Source: Oscillatoria sp. HE19RPO
GTDB lineage: Bacteria > Cyanobacteriota > Cyanobacteriia > Cyanobacteriales > Laspinemataceae
NCBI RefSeq assembly: GCF_024220515.1
Contig: NZ_JAMXOT010000292.1
Coordinates: 1 to 45,393, forward strand
Direction of reading: 5' to 3'
Length of the DNA: 45,393 nt
A model generated the notes under the pieces. The model did not search any database. It saw only the letters and a program-made list of their open reading frames with translations, and was not told the origin of the DNA. Each line of letters starts with the position of its first letter. Positions within the stretch are counted from its first letter, which is position 1. This document shows, one piece after another, positions 8,780 through 17,421 of this stretch. The translations under genes were made by a program, and so were the position numbers.

Positions 8780-9205
8780 TTAACAATACCGGACCGAGGT
8801 TTCTAACGGGAGGGGATTCCCGGTTTCCGCATCGGTATTTTGACAAGCAAACATTAATTCGGGGGAGAGCTTTTCATATTCCAGTTCAGAACCGTGACCT
8901 TTCAGGACATACCCCCGGAGTTCTTTTATCGGCAAATGGGTGAGTTCGTCAATTTCGGGTAAAAACGACCGGAGAATCAGGGAAGCGACTGGCTCAGTTT
9001 TAGACAGCAACTTGCTAATCAGCAATTCCTTGATCCCCCATTGATACCCATAATTAACCTGATTGCCCTCCCGTTTGATGTCAACCACGAAGGATTCTCC
9101 ATCACTGCCGAGAAAAGTAAGAATGGCATTCTGGGGACAGTGGGATTCTATCTCCTCTAAAAATTGATTTACACTGCGTCGATTCATATCAATGTCCGTC
9201 CACAT
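8780..9205 (-). CDS. Unknown small protein inside the pot operon
   Basis: About 141 residues if started at the ATG at 9205, or 135 from the ATG at 9187. Starts further upstream would overlap the potA end. I do not recognise the family. The protein is soluble-looking with no signal peptide or membrane segment. The pattern suggests a small alpha/beta fold: a helix (VNQFLEEIESH), strands (NAILTFLGSDGESFVVDIK), then helices around ELLISKLLSK and VASLILRSFLPEIDEL, and an acidic C-terminus. It lies 65 bases after potA and 70 bases before potD, so it is very likely cotranscribed with the transporter. No Shine-Dalgarno clearly decides the start. A role in regulating or assembling the transporter is only a guess from position. 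Confidence 0.65.
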   Translation of the reverse strand: MWTDIDMNRRSVNQFLEEIESHCPQNAILTFLGSDGESFVVDIKREGNQVNYGYQWGIKELLISKLLSKTEPVASLILRSFLPEIDELTHLPIKELRGYVLKGHGSELEYEKLSPELMFACQNTDAETGNPLPLETSVRYC

Positions 9206-9270
9206 GGTACAAACAAGCGATCGCATCCACAGGTACAGGTGAAGGCGTAGAGCACCCCGGCAGTTGTCGC

Positions 9271-10404
9271 CTAAGCCGCAGCCAAGGCAATACAATCTGT
9301 GGGAAGCCAGTAGGTATAGATCGGCGTCTCAGGATCTGGTAAGCTCGTTCCCGTATTCGGTTGCAAGACCGCCATTTCATCCCCCGAGAGCAGTTCCACC
9401 ACATACTGAACATGGGTGCCCAAATACATGACCGTTTTGAGCCGTCCCTCAAAGCAGTTGACCTCCACCTCTGGCGGATAGAGACTCAAATTAATTTTTT
9501 CCGGTCGAACACTGACGATCGCCCCTGATGCGTTACCACTCCAGGGTTCCGTTGGTTCCACCACAATTTTGAGCCCCGTCCCCGTGCGAATTGCCAGAGA
9601 GGTGCGATCGCTCCCTTCAATCCGTCCCGGCAATAAATTGGTTTCCCCAATAAAATCCGCCACAAACGGCGATCGGGGGCGCTCATAGATTTCACTCGGG
9701 CTCCCGATTTGCTCAATCTTGCCCTCATGCATCACAGCAATCCGGTTCGACAAAGACAGGGCCTCCTCCTGGTCATGAGTCACCATCACAAAAGTCAGCC
9801 CCAATTCTCGATGCAACGTCGATAACTCAACCTGCATCTGCTTCCTCAACTTCAGGTCCAACGCCCCTAACGGTTCATCCAACAACACAACCGCTGGACG
9901 ATTCACCAGCGCCCGTGCCAGAGCCACCCGTTGCTGTTGACCTCCCGAGAGCTGAGAGGGATAGCGATTGGCGTAAGACTCCATTTTGACCAATTTGAGC
10001 GCTTCTTTGACTCGCTCCTCAATTTCACTTTTTCCACAGCGTTTGATTCGCAACCCAAACGCAATATTTTCAGCAATAGACTGATGATTGAACAGCGCAT
10101 AACTCTGAAACACCGTATTTACCGGGCGCTGATAAGCCGGAACCTGATTCATGGACTTACCCCGAATCAGGACCTCTCCCGCAGAAGGCGTCTCAAACCC
10201 TCCGATCAATCTTAGGGTGGTCGTTTTGCCACAGCCGGAAGGACCGAGGATACTAAAAAATTCTCCTCGATTAATGTCAAGATCGACACCCCGGACCGCA
10301 GTTTCCCCCTCAAACACCTTAAAAACTTTGCGAAGTTCAACGTCGAGGAGGGTATCGTAACCCGTGGCAGCGCTTTGGTGCGTCGTAGCAGATTGAAACA
10401 TCAT
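9271..10404 (-). CDS. potA: Polyamine-type ABC transporter ATPase PotA
   Basis: A 377-residue ATP-binding subunit. The ABC domain carries Walker A GPSGCGKTT (residues 54-62), a Q-loop (NTVFQSYALF), signature LSGGQQQR, Walker B VVLLDEPLGALD and an H-loop (MVTHDQEEAL). After about residue 245 the C-terminal part contains a TOBE-type beta domain (SVRPEKINL, VMYLGTHVQYVVEL), typical of PotA/MalK-like importers. It is the first gene of the minus-strand operon and would energise PotB/PotC. Two adjacent ATGs open the frame. The promoter should lie in the 323-base region shared with divergent nrdJ. Confidence 0.9.
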   Translation of the reverse strand: MMFQSATTHQSAATGYDTLLDVELRKVFKVFEGETAVRGVDLDINRGEFFSILGPSGCGKTTTLRLIGGFETPSAGEVLIRGKSMNQVPAYQRPVNTVFQSYALFNHQSIAENIAFGLRIKRCGKSEIEERVKEALKLVKMESYANRYPSQLSGGQQQRVALARALVNRPAVVLLDEPLGALDLKLRKQMQVELSTLHRELGLTFVMVTHDQEEALSLSNRIAVMHEGKIEQIGSPSEIYERPRSPFVADFIGETNLLPGRIEGSDRTSLAIRTGTGLKIVVEPTEPWSGNASGAIVSVRPEKINLSLYPPEVEVNCFEGRLKTVMYLGTHVQYVVELLSGDEMAVLQPNTGTSLPDPETPIYTYWLPTDCIALAAA

Positions 10405-10561
10405 GGCGATTCTCGGCGGTGATGCCCCTTATGTAGATTGAACCAGTCCCTCTGCGTCGCCTCTCCTTGATTAAGCCTCCCCTTCGGGAACAGGAGAATC
10501 CCGCGCAGAAATCTGGCTTTGGTTTATTCTATCCACATTCCGCATTTAGGTTAATATTTCT

Positions 10562-10605
10562 CCTCCCCATCTCCCCCATCCTCCCCATCTCCCCCATCCT
10601 CCCCA
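10562..10605. repeat. C-rich 18-bp tandem repeat
   Basis: Two perfect units of CCTCCCCATCTCCCCCAT (10562-10579, 10580-10597) plus a partial third. They lie in the potA-nrdJ spacer. The pyrimidine-rich plus strand produces a spurious short open frame of Pro/Ile/Ser repeats. Confidence 0.85.
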
Positions 10606-10655
10606 CATCCCCCCCTGGCCCTAGACATAGCGCAAATCTTAAAAATTAACAACCT

Positions 10656-10685
10656 TTGACCACTAAATCTAAGATGGCGTATAGT
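10656..10685 (+). promoter_or_regulatory. Predicted sigma70-type promoter of nrdJ
   Basis: TTGACC (10656-10661) and TATAGT (10680-10685) are separated by 18 bases, close to the consensus. Transcription would begin near 10692, leaving a leader of about 35 bases before the ATG at 10728. I see no B12-riboswitch consensus in that leader. The remainder of the 10405-10727 spacer holds the C-rich repeat and presumably the potA promoter. Confidence 0.55.
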
Positions 10686-10727
10686 CTTGATCTACAGCTA
10701 TATGCGGATACGAGAAGAGATTGACTT

Positions 10728-13700
10728 ATGGTTCGAGAATTGGAACGCACGCGCCACCACAGCGATTTTCCCGAAACCGCACCGGCAGCGAATCCGGTGT
10801 TTTTTAGGACTTACAGCCGCCGCCAGAATGATGGGCGCGAAACTTGGGATCAAGTCTGCGATCGCACCATTGCTGGATTAGAGAAACTCGGTAATCTCAA
10901 CTCCGACGAGGTGGCACTCCTCACCCAGATGCAGAAACAACTCAAAACCCTCTCCTCGGGTCGCTGGTTGTGGGTGGGGGGCACCGACTGGATCGAACGC
11001 CCGGAAAACTTTTCTGGGGCCTATAACTGTTCCTCGACAAATATCCACGATTGGCGAGCCTTTGGATTGTTAATGGGCCTTGCGATGATGGGATGTGGGA
11101 CTGGCGCAGTCCTCGAACCTCAATATATCAATCAGTTGCCGCCGATTCGCAACCGACTTCAGATCACCCTCCAAGGTGAAATTGGCCTGACCCCCAGCGA
11201 TCGCCGTCGCCAAGAAACTGAGGTGACTTACGATGGCGATCGGGTCCTCATGAATGTCGGAGACTCCCGGATTGGGTGGGTGCAATCCTATCAAACTCTG
11301 CTAGAACTCTCCACCGATGAGCGGTTTAATTCAACTGTTGAAGTTGTCGTGGATCTGTGCGATATTCGTCCAGCCGGAGAACCGCTGAAAGGGTTTGGAG
11401 GGGTTGCTAATCCCGTTAAATTAACTGACCTTTATCAGCGAGTTGCTTTAATTTTAAATAAAGCAAATGGACGCCAATTAAATTCAGTCGAATGCTGCTT
11501 ATTGATTGATGAAGCGGCGAGCACAATAGTGGCCGGCAACATCAGAAGATCTGCAGGCATGAGGCAGGGAGCAAGCGATGATGAATTGTTTGCTAATGCC
11601 AAGATGAATTTATGGCAACAAGATGAGGCTGGAAACTGGCGCATCGACCCGGAAAGAGATGCACTCAGAATGTCCAATCACACCCGAGTTTTTCACCATA
11701 AACCGACCCTCCAGGAATGTATTGATGCAGTGCGTCAACAATACTATTCTGGGGAAGGAGCCATTCAATGGGCTGGTGAAGCCGTTGCCCGAGCCAGTTG
11801 CGATTTAATGCCCGATCGCGAGTCTAAACGGGATTTTCTGAAAGCCTATAACGAGGGCAAAGGGAAGCAATGGATAGGCGATCGCTATCCAGAAATTTCT
11901 CAACCCGAGTTAGAGCATAGGTTATCCCGAGTAGGATTAAATCCATGTGGTGAAATTATTGGTGCAGATTTTCATTGTGTTTCTGGCGATACGATGCTGG
12001 TGACGCGAGATGGAATGCACTCGATTCGATCGCTCGTCGGTCAATCGGTGGAAATTTGGAATGGTCAGCGGTGGAGTCGTATCACTCCGATGTTGACGGG
12101 GCGCGATCGCCAACTTTATCGGGTCTCTTTTGCTGATGGGACCTGGTTAGATGTAACAGAAAAACACCGTTTCTTTGTTAAGGACCGCTTTGGTAAAACC
12201 TATCTGGAAATGACCACGGCCCAACTGCAAGAGCATCTTTCCACCCACAAATATGCCCTGCACACTGAGCCATTCCAGATTGATTATCAAGATGGCAAAT
12301 TTGTAGACCCCTTGTGGGCTTACACCCTCGGACAATTGGTGGGGGATGGCTCTTTATGCCAATCTAATGGCAAGCCTCAACTCCAACTGCGCTTATATGG
12401 AGCCAAAACCTATCCGGAATTGGCCCTTGCCGGTCGGACTTCAGGAAAATTGCGTTACTACGCAGAAAATCCCGAAACCCCTTGCTTGCTTTATACGGGT
12501 TTCCAAGGCCAATTCGACCCCGAACAAGTCCGCGATTTAAAAGCCAATGCCACAGCATTGGAACCCTTGGCAAGCTGGAATCGGGAAGGGATTTTACACT
12601 TCATTGCAGGCTTAATTGATGCCGATGGTTCCGCTACGTCCAGCGGTGGCGTTCGATTGTATTTGTCCGATTATAATCGCGCCTATCGGGTCTATCTATT
12701 ATTGCTCAAATGCGGGATTCGCTCCTCGATTAACTTGCAATCCCGAGCCTGTGAAAGCACCAATCTCGGCATTCGTAACAAAGATTTGTGGTATCTGCAA
12801 ATCACCGATTGTGCTGCAATTCCTTGTCAGCGTGTTAATACGTCTGATGGTCATCACCCCACCACTAAAGGCAAATGGCAAGTGATTCGGGAGATTGTAC
12901 CCATTCAGGGTCGCCAGGATACCTTCTGCTTTAACGAACCTGAATTCCATAAAGGTGTGTTCGGCGGAACCCTCACCGGGCAGTGCAATTTAGCTGAGAT
13001 TCATCTGAATCAAATTGACCCCGAAAACGATCGCGAACAAGCAGATGCTTTTGCTGCCGGTGCTTTATCCGTGGCAACTTTGCTGAATCATAAATTCGTT
13101 GAACCCCGCTATCAATACAGCCGGGAAATCGATCCGATTGTCGGCGTTTCCTTTACTGGATTGTTTGATTTCTTTGTTCATGCCTTTGGGGTGGATTGGT
13201 TGCGCTGGTGGGTTGAAGGACGGCCCGCAACCCCGGAAGGCATCGAATTTAAGCGTCAAGAAGAAGCCTATTTGACTCGCTGGCGTGACATTGTTCATGA
13301 GAAAGTCTGGGATTATTGCGATCGCCACGGATTGCGCCGTCCCAATCGTTGCACAACCGTTCAGCCATCAGGGACCAAATCTTTACTAACCGGCGCATCT
13401 CCCGGGTGGCATCCGCCTAAAGCCCAGCGATTTATTCGCCGAATTACTTTCGGTAAAAACGACCCGGTTGCCTTGGCTTGTATCGACTACGGTTACAGTG
13501 TCATTCCCTCCCAATCCGATAAGGATGAAAAGGGCAATCTCCTGAATGATCCGTTTGACCCGCGCTGTTCTGAATGGTTGGTGGAAATTCCCATTGCCGT
13601 CAGTTGGGCCGATTTACCCGGTGCCGATGAAATTGATATTAGTCAATTTAGTGCGATGGCTCAAATGGACTTCTACATGAATGTTCAAAGCCACTATGTC

Positions 13701-14030
13701 ACCCATAACACCTCGGCAACGGTGGAAGTTCGGGAGTCAGAAATTGAAACCCTAGGTACTCGGATTTATGAAGCAATCCAAAACGATGAAGGCTACATTT
13801 CTGCCGCCTTACTCGCTCGCTTTGACGATCGCCAATCTTTCCCTCGTCTCCCCTTTGAACCCATTGATAAAGCGGAGTACGATCGCCTCAGCGCTGAGGT
13901 CTTAGTTCGTCGCAAAACCGATGACTTTAAAAATGCCCTCCAGCGTTATGACCTCGGTGAATTAGCTGAAGCAGGACCTGCCGGTTGCGATTCCGATAAG
14001 TGCCTCTTACCGGAAAAAAATCCCTCCTAG
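10728..14030 (+). CDS. nrdJ: Adenosylcobalamin-dependent ribonucleoside-triphosphate reductase (class II, monomeric) with intein
   Basis: A 1100-residue precursor; removing the intein (residues 417-752) leaves a 764-residue enzyme, close to the ~740 of monomeric class II reductases. It reduces ribonucleoside triphosphates to deoxy forms using B12, without oxygen or a second subunit. Key residues by comparison with the Lactobacillus enzyme: Cys101 in GAYNCSSTN (redox pair), Cys407 in NPCGEI (thiyl radical site), the Cys after the intein in CNLAEIHLN (residue 753; second redox Cys), and the C-terminal reducing pair Cys1087/Cys1092 in GCDSDKC. PSGTKSLLTGASPG is the conserved phosphate-binding region. 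The start ATG follows a GAGAAGAGA stretch. The gene is divergent from potA and has its own predicted promoter. The B12 requirement fits the cobB gene 8 kb downstream. Confidence 0.93.
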   Translation: MVRELERTRHHSDFPETAPAANPVFFRTYSRRQNDGRETWDQVCDRTIAGLEKLGNLNSDEVALLTQMQKQLKTLSSGRWLWVGGTDWIERPENFSGAYNCSSTNIHDWRAFGLLMGLAMMGCGTGAVLEPQYINQLPPIRNRLQITLQGEIGLTPSDRRRQETEVTYDGDRVLMNVGDSRIGWVQSYQTLLELSTDERFNSTVEVVVDLCDIRPAGEPLKGFGGVANPVKLTDLYQRVALILNKANGRQLNSVECCLLIDEAASTIVAGNIRRSAGMRQGASDDELFANAKMNLWQQDEAGNWRIDPERDALRMSNHTRVFHHKPTLQECIDAVRQQYYSGEGAIQWAGEAVARASCDLMPDRESKRDFLKAYNEGKGKQWIGDRYPEISQPELEHRLSRVGLNPCGEIIGADFHCVSGDTMLVTRDGMHSIRSLVGQSVEIWNGQRWSRITPMLTGRDRQLYRVSFADGTWLDVTEKHRFFVKDRFGKTYLEMTTAQLQEHLSTHKYALHTEPFQIDYQDGKFVDPLWAYTLGQLVGDGSLCQSNGKPQLQLRLYGAKTYPELALAGRTSGKLRYYAENPETPCLLYTGFQGQFDPEQVRDLKANATALEPLASWNREGILHFIAGLIDADGSATSSGGVRLYLSDYNRAYRVYLLLLKCGIRSSINLQSRACESTNLGIRNKDLWYLQITDCAAIPCQRVNTSDGHHPTTKGKWQVIREIVPIQGRQDTFCFNEPEFHKGVFGGTLTGQCNLAEIHLNQIDPENDREQADAFAAGALSVATLLNHKFVEPRYQYSREIDPIVGVSFTGLFDFFVHAFGVDWLRWWVEGRPATPEGIEFKRQEEAYLTRWRDIVHEKVWDYCDRHGLRRPNRCTTVQPSGTKSLLTGASPGWHPPKAQRFIRRITFGKNDPVALACIDYGYSVIPSQSDKDEKGNLLNDPFDPRCSEWLVEIPIAVSWADLPGADEIDISQFSAMAQMDFYMNVQSHYVTHNTSATVEVRESEIETLGTRIYEAIQNDEGYISAALLARFDDRQSFPRLPFEPIDKAEYDRLSAEVLVRRKTDDFKNALQRYDLGELAEAGPAGCDSDKCLLPEKNPS
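11976..12983 (+). mobile_element. LAGLIDADG homing-endonuclease intein in NrdJ
   Basis: A 336-residue in-frame insertion. Block A begins at Cys1 (residue 417) with CVSGDTMLVTRDG. Block B has TEKH (Thr477, His480). Two dodecapeptide motifs, LGQLVGDGS (Asp540) and AGLIDADGS (residues 627-635), mark a LAGLIDADG endonuclease, and both acidic residues are intact. The C-terminal block reads CFNEPEFHKGVFGG, then TLTGQ, followed by Cys+1. The last intein residue is therefore Gln, not the usual Asn, and the penultimate position is Gly, not His. Removing it joins GADFH to CNLAEIHL, restoring the conserved reductase sequence. Gln-ending inteins exist, so splicing is plausible. Confidence 0.92.
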
Positions 14031-14035
14031 TTCAT

Positions 14036-14128
14036 GGTGGTATAGCATTTCGCCACCCCATCGGGACCCCAGGCCCGAAAGGTTCGGGATGCCGACGGCT
14101 ACTCCGGTGTTAAACGCGCTAGGATACC
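14036..14128 (+). ncRNA. Candidate structured RNA / leader of the small downstream gene
   Basis: The gap after nrdJ can fold in several ways. GGTGG (14036-14040) can pair with CCACC (14053-14057). CCCGAA (14074-14079) pairs with TTCGGG (14083-14088) around AGG. Alternatively GGTAT plus GC at 14039-14046 pairs with GCT and ATACC at 14118-14128, closing the whole element. The dense alternative pairing suggests a leader RNA or riboswitch-like element. I could not match it to a known class, and it has no T-run. Confidence 0.3.
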
Positions 14129-14131
14129 AGC

Positions 14132-14185
14132 AGAAGTAGGCATATCCCCCCGGGATAGCGAAATCCGGGGGGATATGCTACTTCT
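14132..14185 (+). other. Long GC-rich hairpin upstream of the small gene
   Basis: AGAAGTAGG-CATATCCCCCCGG (14132-14153) pairs with CCGGGGGGATATG-CTACTTCT (14165-14185) over 21 base pairs, with one bulged G and an 11-base loop. No T-run follows, so it is not a standard terminator. It ends 18 bases before the Shine-Dalgarno of the next gene and may be a leader element or a palindromic repeat. Confidence 0.75.
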
Positions 14186-14216
14186 GAGAAGCATTGGCCG
14201 CCAAAGGAGACATTCC

Positions 14217-14438
14217 ATGTTTTTAGATGAACTGAGTCCAATTTTTAAAGAAATGACCGAACATCCGGTTGCCTTTTTAGGTGGATTTTTCTCTGGGGTG
14301 TTCCAACTCAATCTCTCCGATGACCCGGTGAAAAGTTGGCTGGAACAACAAGGAGCTTCCCCCACGGGTTCTTCCACGGGGAATAATAATGGCAGTGGCA
14401 GTTACAACAACCGCCCTCAATCTATTTCGATTGACTAG
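14217..14438 (+). CDS. Small conserved-looking cyanobacterial protein of unknown function
   Basis: 73 residues starting MFLDELSPIFKEMTEHP. A strong Shine-Dalgarno (AAGGAGA, 14203-14209) seven bases upstream fixes this ATG; the longer frame from 14175 has no such support. The N-terminal ~48 residues look folded, with a GGFFSGVFQLNL hydrophobic patch that could be an amphipathic or membrane-associated helix. They are followed by a Gly/Ser/Asn-rich tail (SSTGNNNGSGSYNNRP). I believe similar short proteins occur in many cyanobacteria but cannot name a function. It is a single gene with its own terminator, downstream of nrdJ and possibly controlled by the structured leader. Confidence 0.7.
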   Translation: MFLDELSPIFKEMTEHPVAFLGGFFSGVFQLNLSDDPVKSWLEQQGASPTGSSTGNNNGSGSYNNRPQSISID

Positions 14439-14453
14439 CCAATTTTGTGGATC

Positions 14454-14488
14454 GGGGACTGCTCAACTTTGAGACAGTCCCTTTTTTT
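14454..14488 (+). terminator. Rho-independent terminator of the small gene
   Basis: GGGACTG (14455-14461) pairs with CAGTCCC (14475-14481), followed by seven T (14482-14488), 16 bases after the stop codon. Confidence 0.85.
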
Positions 14489-14962
14489 ACATTAAAAATG
14501 TTTCGTTTAATTCCGGTTATTTGAAATTTAAAAAAAACTTATTTCCTAAAATAATCCAGAAATCTATTGATTTTTAACTATTACAATTTTTATTAAACAT
14601 TGGAATCTCGCTCCCTTTTTAGATAGAAGTAAATTCTATATTTTTGCTAAATTTTGTGTCTGAGCGGAAATGACTGTTTCGAGGCTTCTATCTGAGAGAG
14701 GGAATAACCCAATTTGAAATTTTATCCAGTTTGTATCTGGGTTAACTGACTTTTAGGCAATTTTATGCTTAAGTCCGACTTTTCTCTGCAAAACAGCAGA
14801 AATACTTAAGAAAATGTTGCGTTTTCTATAGTTACCCTAAAGTTAACCCGCCTTGCTGAAAATGCTTCTTTAAGATGGAAAGGAAAGGGCGACTGGGGAA
14901 AAACCACCCGCTAACCTCTCCAGTCGTCTGAAGTAGAACCACTCCAAAGGAAGACAAGAACG
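14489..14962. other. AT-rich fbp upstream region
   Basis: About 470 bases without a gene. TATAGT at 14827-14832 could be a -10 element, although no good -35 lies 17 bases upstream. The leader contains CGACTGG near 14890 and CCAGTCG near 14920, a 7-bp stem, before an AAAGGAAG ribosome binding site at 14946-14953. The rest is A/T-rich with no feature I recognise. Confidence 0.4.
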
Positions 14963-16030
14963 ATGAAGGATGAAACAAAACAAAATCCGATTGAGCAGAC
15001 TCAATCGCTCGATCGCGACTGTACGACCCTATCCAGGCACGTTTTGCAGCAACTCCAGAGCTTTTCTGCGGATGCTCAGGACCTCAGCGCCTTGATGAGC
15101 CGGATTGCTTTAGCAGCCAAGCTGATTTCTCGCCGGTTGAGTCGGGCGGGTTTAGTGGAAGGGGTGCTGGGTTTTAGTGGCGACATTAATGTTCAGGGAG
15201 AAAGCGTCAAACGCATGGATGTCTATGCGAATGAGGTGTTTATCTCCGTTTTCAAGCAAAGTGGCCTAGTTTGTCGCTTGGCATCGGAGGAAATGGAGAA
15301 ACCGTACTATATCCCGGAAAACTGCCCCATTGGTCGTTATACCCTGCTTTATGACCCGATTGATGGCTCGTCTAATATTGATAGCAACCTGAATGTTGGC
15401 TCAATTTTTTCGATTCGTCAACAAGAGGGGAGTGATGAAAATGAGGAAGCCCTAGATTTGCTGCAAAGTGGGCGCAAACAACTGGCTGCCGGGTATATCC
15501 TCTATGGACCCAGTACCATGCTGGTTTATTCCATTGGTAAGGGGGTTCATTCGTTTACTCTGGATCCCAGTTTGGGAGAGTTTATTCTGTCAAATCAGAA
15601 TATTCAGGTCCCCGAGCATGGAGCGGTTTACAGTGTGAACGAAGGCAACTTCTGGCAATGGGATGAATCGATTCGAGACTATATCCGCTATGTTCATCGG
15701 CACGAGGGCTATACCGCTCGTTATAGTGGGGCGTTAGTGGGTGATTTTCATCGGATCCTGCATGAAGGGGGGGTGTTCATGTATCCTGGAACCATTAAAA
15801 AACCCGAGGGTAAATTGCGCCTGCTGTACGAAACCGCACCCCTGGCGTTTTTAATTGAGCAAGCGGGGGGATTGGCAAGTACGGGAACGGAGGAGATCTT
15901 AGACGTGGTGCCGGATCAACTTCATACCCGTACTCCGGTGATTATTGGCAGTAAAGATGATGTGGCCCTGGTAAAATCTTTCATTAGCGATCGCAAGCAA
16001 GAGAAGAACGCCGCGATCGCCAGTCATTGA
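14963..16030 (+). CDS. fbp: Fructose-1,6-bisphosphatase class I
   Basis: A 355-residue class I FBPase, hydrolysing fructose-1,6-bisphosphate to fructose-6-phosphate in the Calvin cycle and gluconeogenesis. The metal-binding motif DPIDGSSN is at residues 131-138. Other family blocks are [51 protein letters not shown] and the C-terminal [14 protein letters not shown]. It lacks the plant-type redox loop. The ATG follows AAAGGAAG with suitable spacing. It opens the fbp-tal-zwf-opcA run on the plus strand, an arrangement known in cyanobacteria, although each gene has a gap of more than 100 bases before the next and may have its own promoter. An SBPase-active (type II) enzyme is excluded by the class I motifs. 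Confidence 0.95.
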   Translation: MKDETKQNPIEQTQSLDRDCTTLSRHVLQQLQSFSADAQDLSALMSRIALAAKLISRRLSRAGLVEGVLGFSGDINVQGESVKRMDVYANEVFISVFKQSGLVCRLASEEMEKPYYIPENCPIGRYTLLYDPIDGSSNIDSNLNVGSIFSIRQQEGSDENEEALDLLQSGRKQLAAGYILYGPSTMLVYSIGKGVHSFTLDPSLGEFILSNQNIQVPEHGAVYSVNEGNFWQWDESIRDYIRYVHRHEGYTARYSGALVGDFHRILHEGGVFMYPGTIKKPEGKLRLLYETAPLAFLIEQAGGLASTGTEEILDVVPDQLHTRTPVIIGSKDDVALVKSFISDRKQEKNAAIASH

Positions 16031-16148
16031 TGATGATTTGATGACACAGTAGGGCAATCTCCCCTTACCTTTTAGGCCGATTCAAAGATAAGCTAAAACT
16101 TAAGCGTCAAATGAGTGACTTTCATACCACAGACAGTCATCATCCGCT

Positions 16149-16178
16149 TTGAAAACATTCAGAATGATACCCTGTAGT
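16149..16178 (+). promoter_or_regulatory. Possible promoter of tal
   Basis: TTGAAA (16149-16154) and TGTAGT (16173-16178) are 18 bases apart, placing a start near 16185, about 22 bases before the ATG. This fits a short leader without a Shine-Dalgarno. Confidence 0.4.
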
Positions 16179-16206
16179 TACCTAGAAACCCAACGAAATA
16201 AAACTT

Positions 16207-17349
16207 ATGGCAATCAATCCCTTACTCCAAAAAATCGAACAAGAATATGGTCAAAGTATCTGGATGGATAATTTGAACCGAGATCTCATCCAGTCTGGTG
16301 AATTGAAAACCCTGATTGAAACCCGAGGACTGCGAGGACTGACTTCTAATCCCTCCATTTTTGAGAAAGCCATTGTCGGAAATGCAATTTACGATGCCGA
16401 TATTGAAGCAGGTATCAAAGCCGATAAATCCGTTGATGAAATTTATGAATCTTTAGTGTTTGAAGATATTCGCAATGCCTGCGATCATTTTCGGGCCATC
16501 TATGATGAAACTGAGGGTTTAGATGGCTATGTCAGTATTGAAGTGCCACCGAACATCGCTACCGACGGCGACAAAACCCTGGCGGAAGCCAAGCGCTACT
16601 ACAAGGCCATTGACCGGGAAAATGTGATGGTGAAGATTCCCGGAACTCCCGAGGGGTTAGAGGCGGTTGAAAAAGTGATTGCTGAGGGGATCAACGTTAA
16701 TATTACGTTGTTATTTTCTGTAGACAGTTATGTAGAGACCGCTTGGGCTTATATTCGCGGCTTAGAAGCGCGGGTTAAGGCAGGCCAAGATGTGAATAAA
16801 ATTGCTTCAGTTGCCAGTTTCTTTATCAGCCGAATTGATGTGAAAGTTGATGAGGCGATCGACGAGAAACTCAAGCACGTCACCGAACTGCCGCAAAAGG
16901 CCAAATTGGAAGAAATCAAAGGCAAGGTGGCGATCGCCAATGCCAAGATTGCTTACCAAAAATACAAAGAAATCATCCAGAGCGATCGCTGGCAAGCCCT
17001 GGCTGCCAAAGGAGCCAACCCCCAACGCTTACTCTGGGCCTCCACCAGCAGCAAAAATCCCAACTACAGTGATGTCATCTACGTGGATGAACTGATTGGA
17101 CCCGAGACGGTCAATACCCTACCCCCAGCCACCATCGAAGCCTGTGCCGATCATTGCGATGTCGCCAGCCGCATCGAAACCGATGTCGATGAAGCCTACA
17201 AACTCATTGAGAACCTCCCCGAAGTAGGCATCGACTTGGATCAAGTCATGGCAGAACTCTTAGATGAAGGCATTGATAAATTTATTCAACCCTTTGAGTC
17301 CCTCATGAGTTCCCTAGAAACCAAAGTCAAAAAACTGGCTCCCGCCTAG
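16207..17349 (+). CDS. tal: Transaldolase
   Basis: A 380-residue transaldolase of the longer TalB-unlike subfamily. It exchanges a three-carbon unit between sedoheptulose-7-phosphate and glyceraldehyde-3-phosphate in the pentose phosphate pathway. The Schiff-base lysine is Lys143 in VMVKIPGTPEG. TSNPSIFEKAI (residues 46-56) and NVNITLLFSVDSY are the other signature blocks, and LLWASTSSKNP is the phosphate-binding region. The gene sits between fbp and zwf and ends at a strong terminator, so it is probably a separate transcript. No clear Shine-Dalgarno precedes the ATG. Confidence 0.95.
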   Translation: MAINPLLQKIEQEYGQSIWMDNLNRDLIQSGELKTLIETRGLRGLTSNPSIFEKAIVGNAIYDADIEAGIKADKSVDEIYESLVFEDIRNACDHFRAIYDETEGLDGYVSIEVPPNIATDGDKTLAEAKRYYKAIDRENVMVKIPGTPEGLEAVEKVIAEGINVNITLLFSVDSYVETAWAYIRGLEARVKAGQDVNKIASVASFFISRIDVKVDEAIDEKLKHVTELPQKAKLEEIKGKVAIANAKIAYQKYKEIIQSDRWQALAAKGANPQRLLWASTSSKNPNYSDVIYVDELIGPETVNTLPPATIEACADHCDVASRIETDVDEAYKLIENLPEVGIDLDQVMAELLDEGIDKFIQPFESLMSSLETKVKKLAPA

Positions 17350-17359
17350 TCGGGATGGG

Positions 17360-17397
17360 AAAATGGGTACGGCATCAGTCCGTTACCCATTTTTCTG
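17360..17397 (+). terminator. Terminator after tal
   Basis: AAAATGGGTACGG (17360-17372) pairs with CCGTTACCCATTTTT (17380-17394) with one bulged T. The 3' arm ends in a T-run, 11 bases after the tal stop. Confidence 0.8.
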
Positions 17398-17421
17398 CCG
17401 CGACAATCACTTTCCAGAAAT

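Noticed and set aside
10467-10649. 60-codon ORF of Pro/Ile/Ser repeats
   Set aside because: It is produced by the 18-bp C-rich tandem repeat and has no start signal.
10405-10727. Cobalamin riboswitch upstream of nrdJ
   Set aside because: The predicted leader is about 35 bases, too short, and no B12-box sequence is visible.
14036-14216. glnA/downstream-peptide glutamine riboswitch
   Set aside because: The position before a small gene fits, but I do not see the consensus sequence or the expected pseudoknot; listed only as an unclassified candidate.
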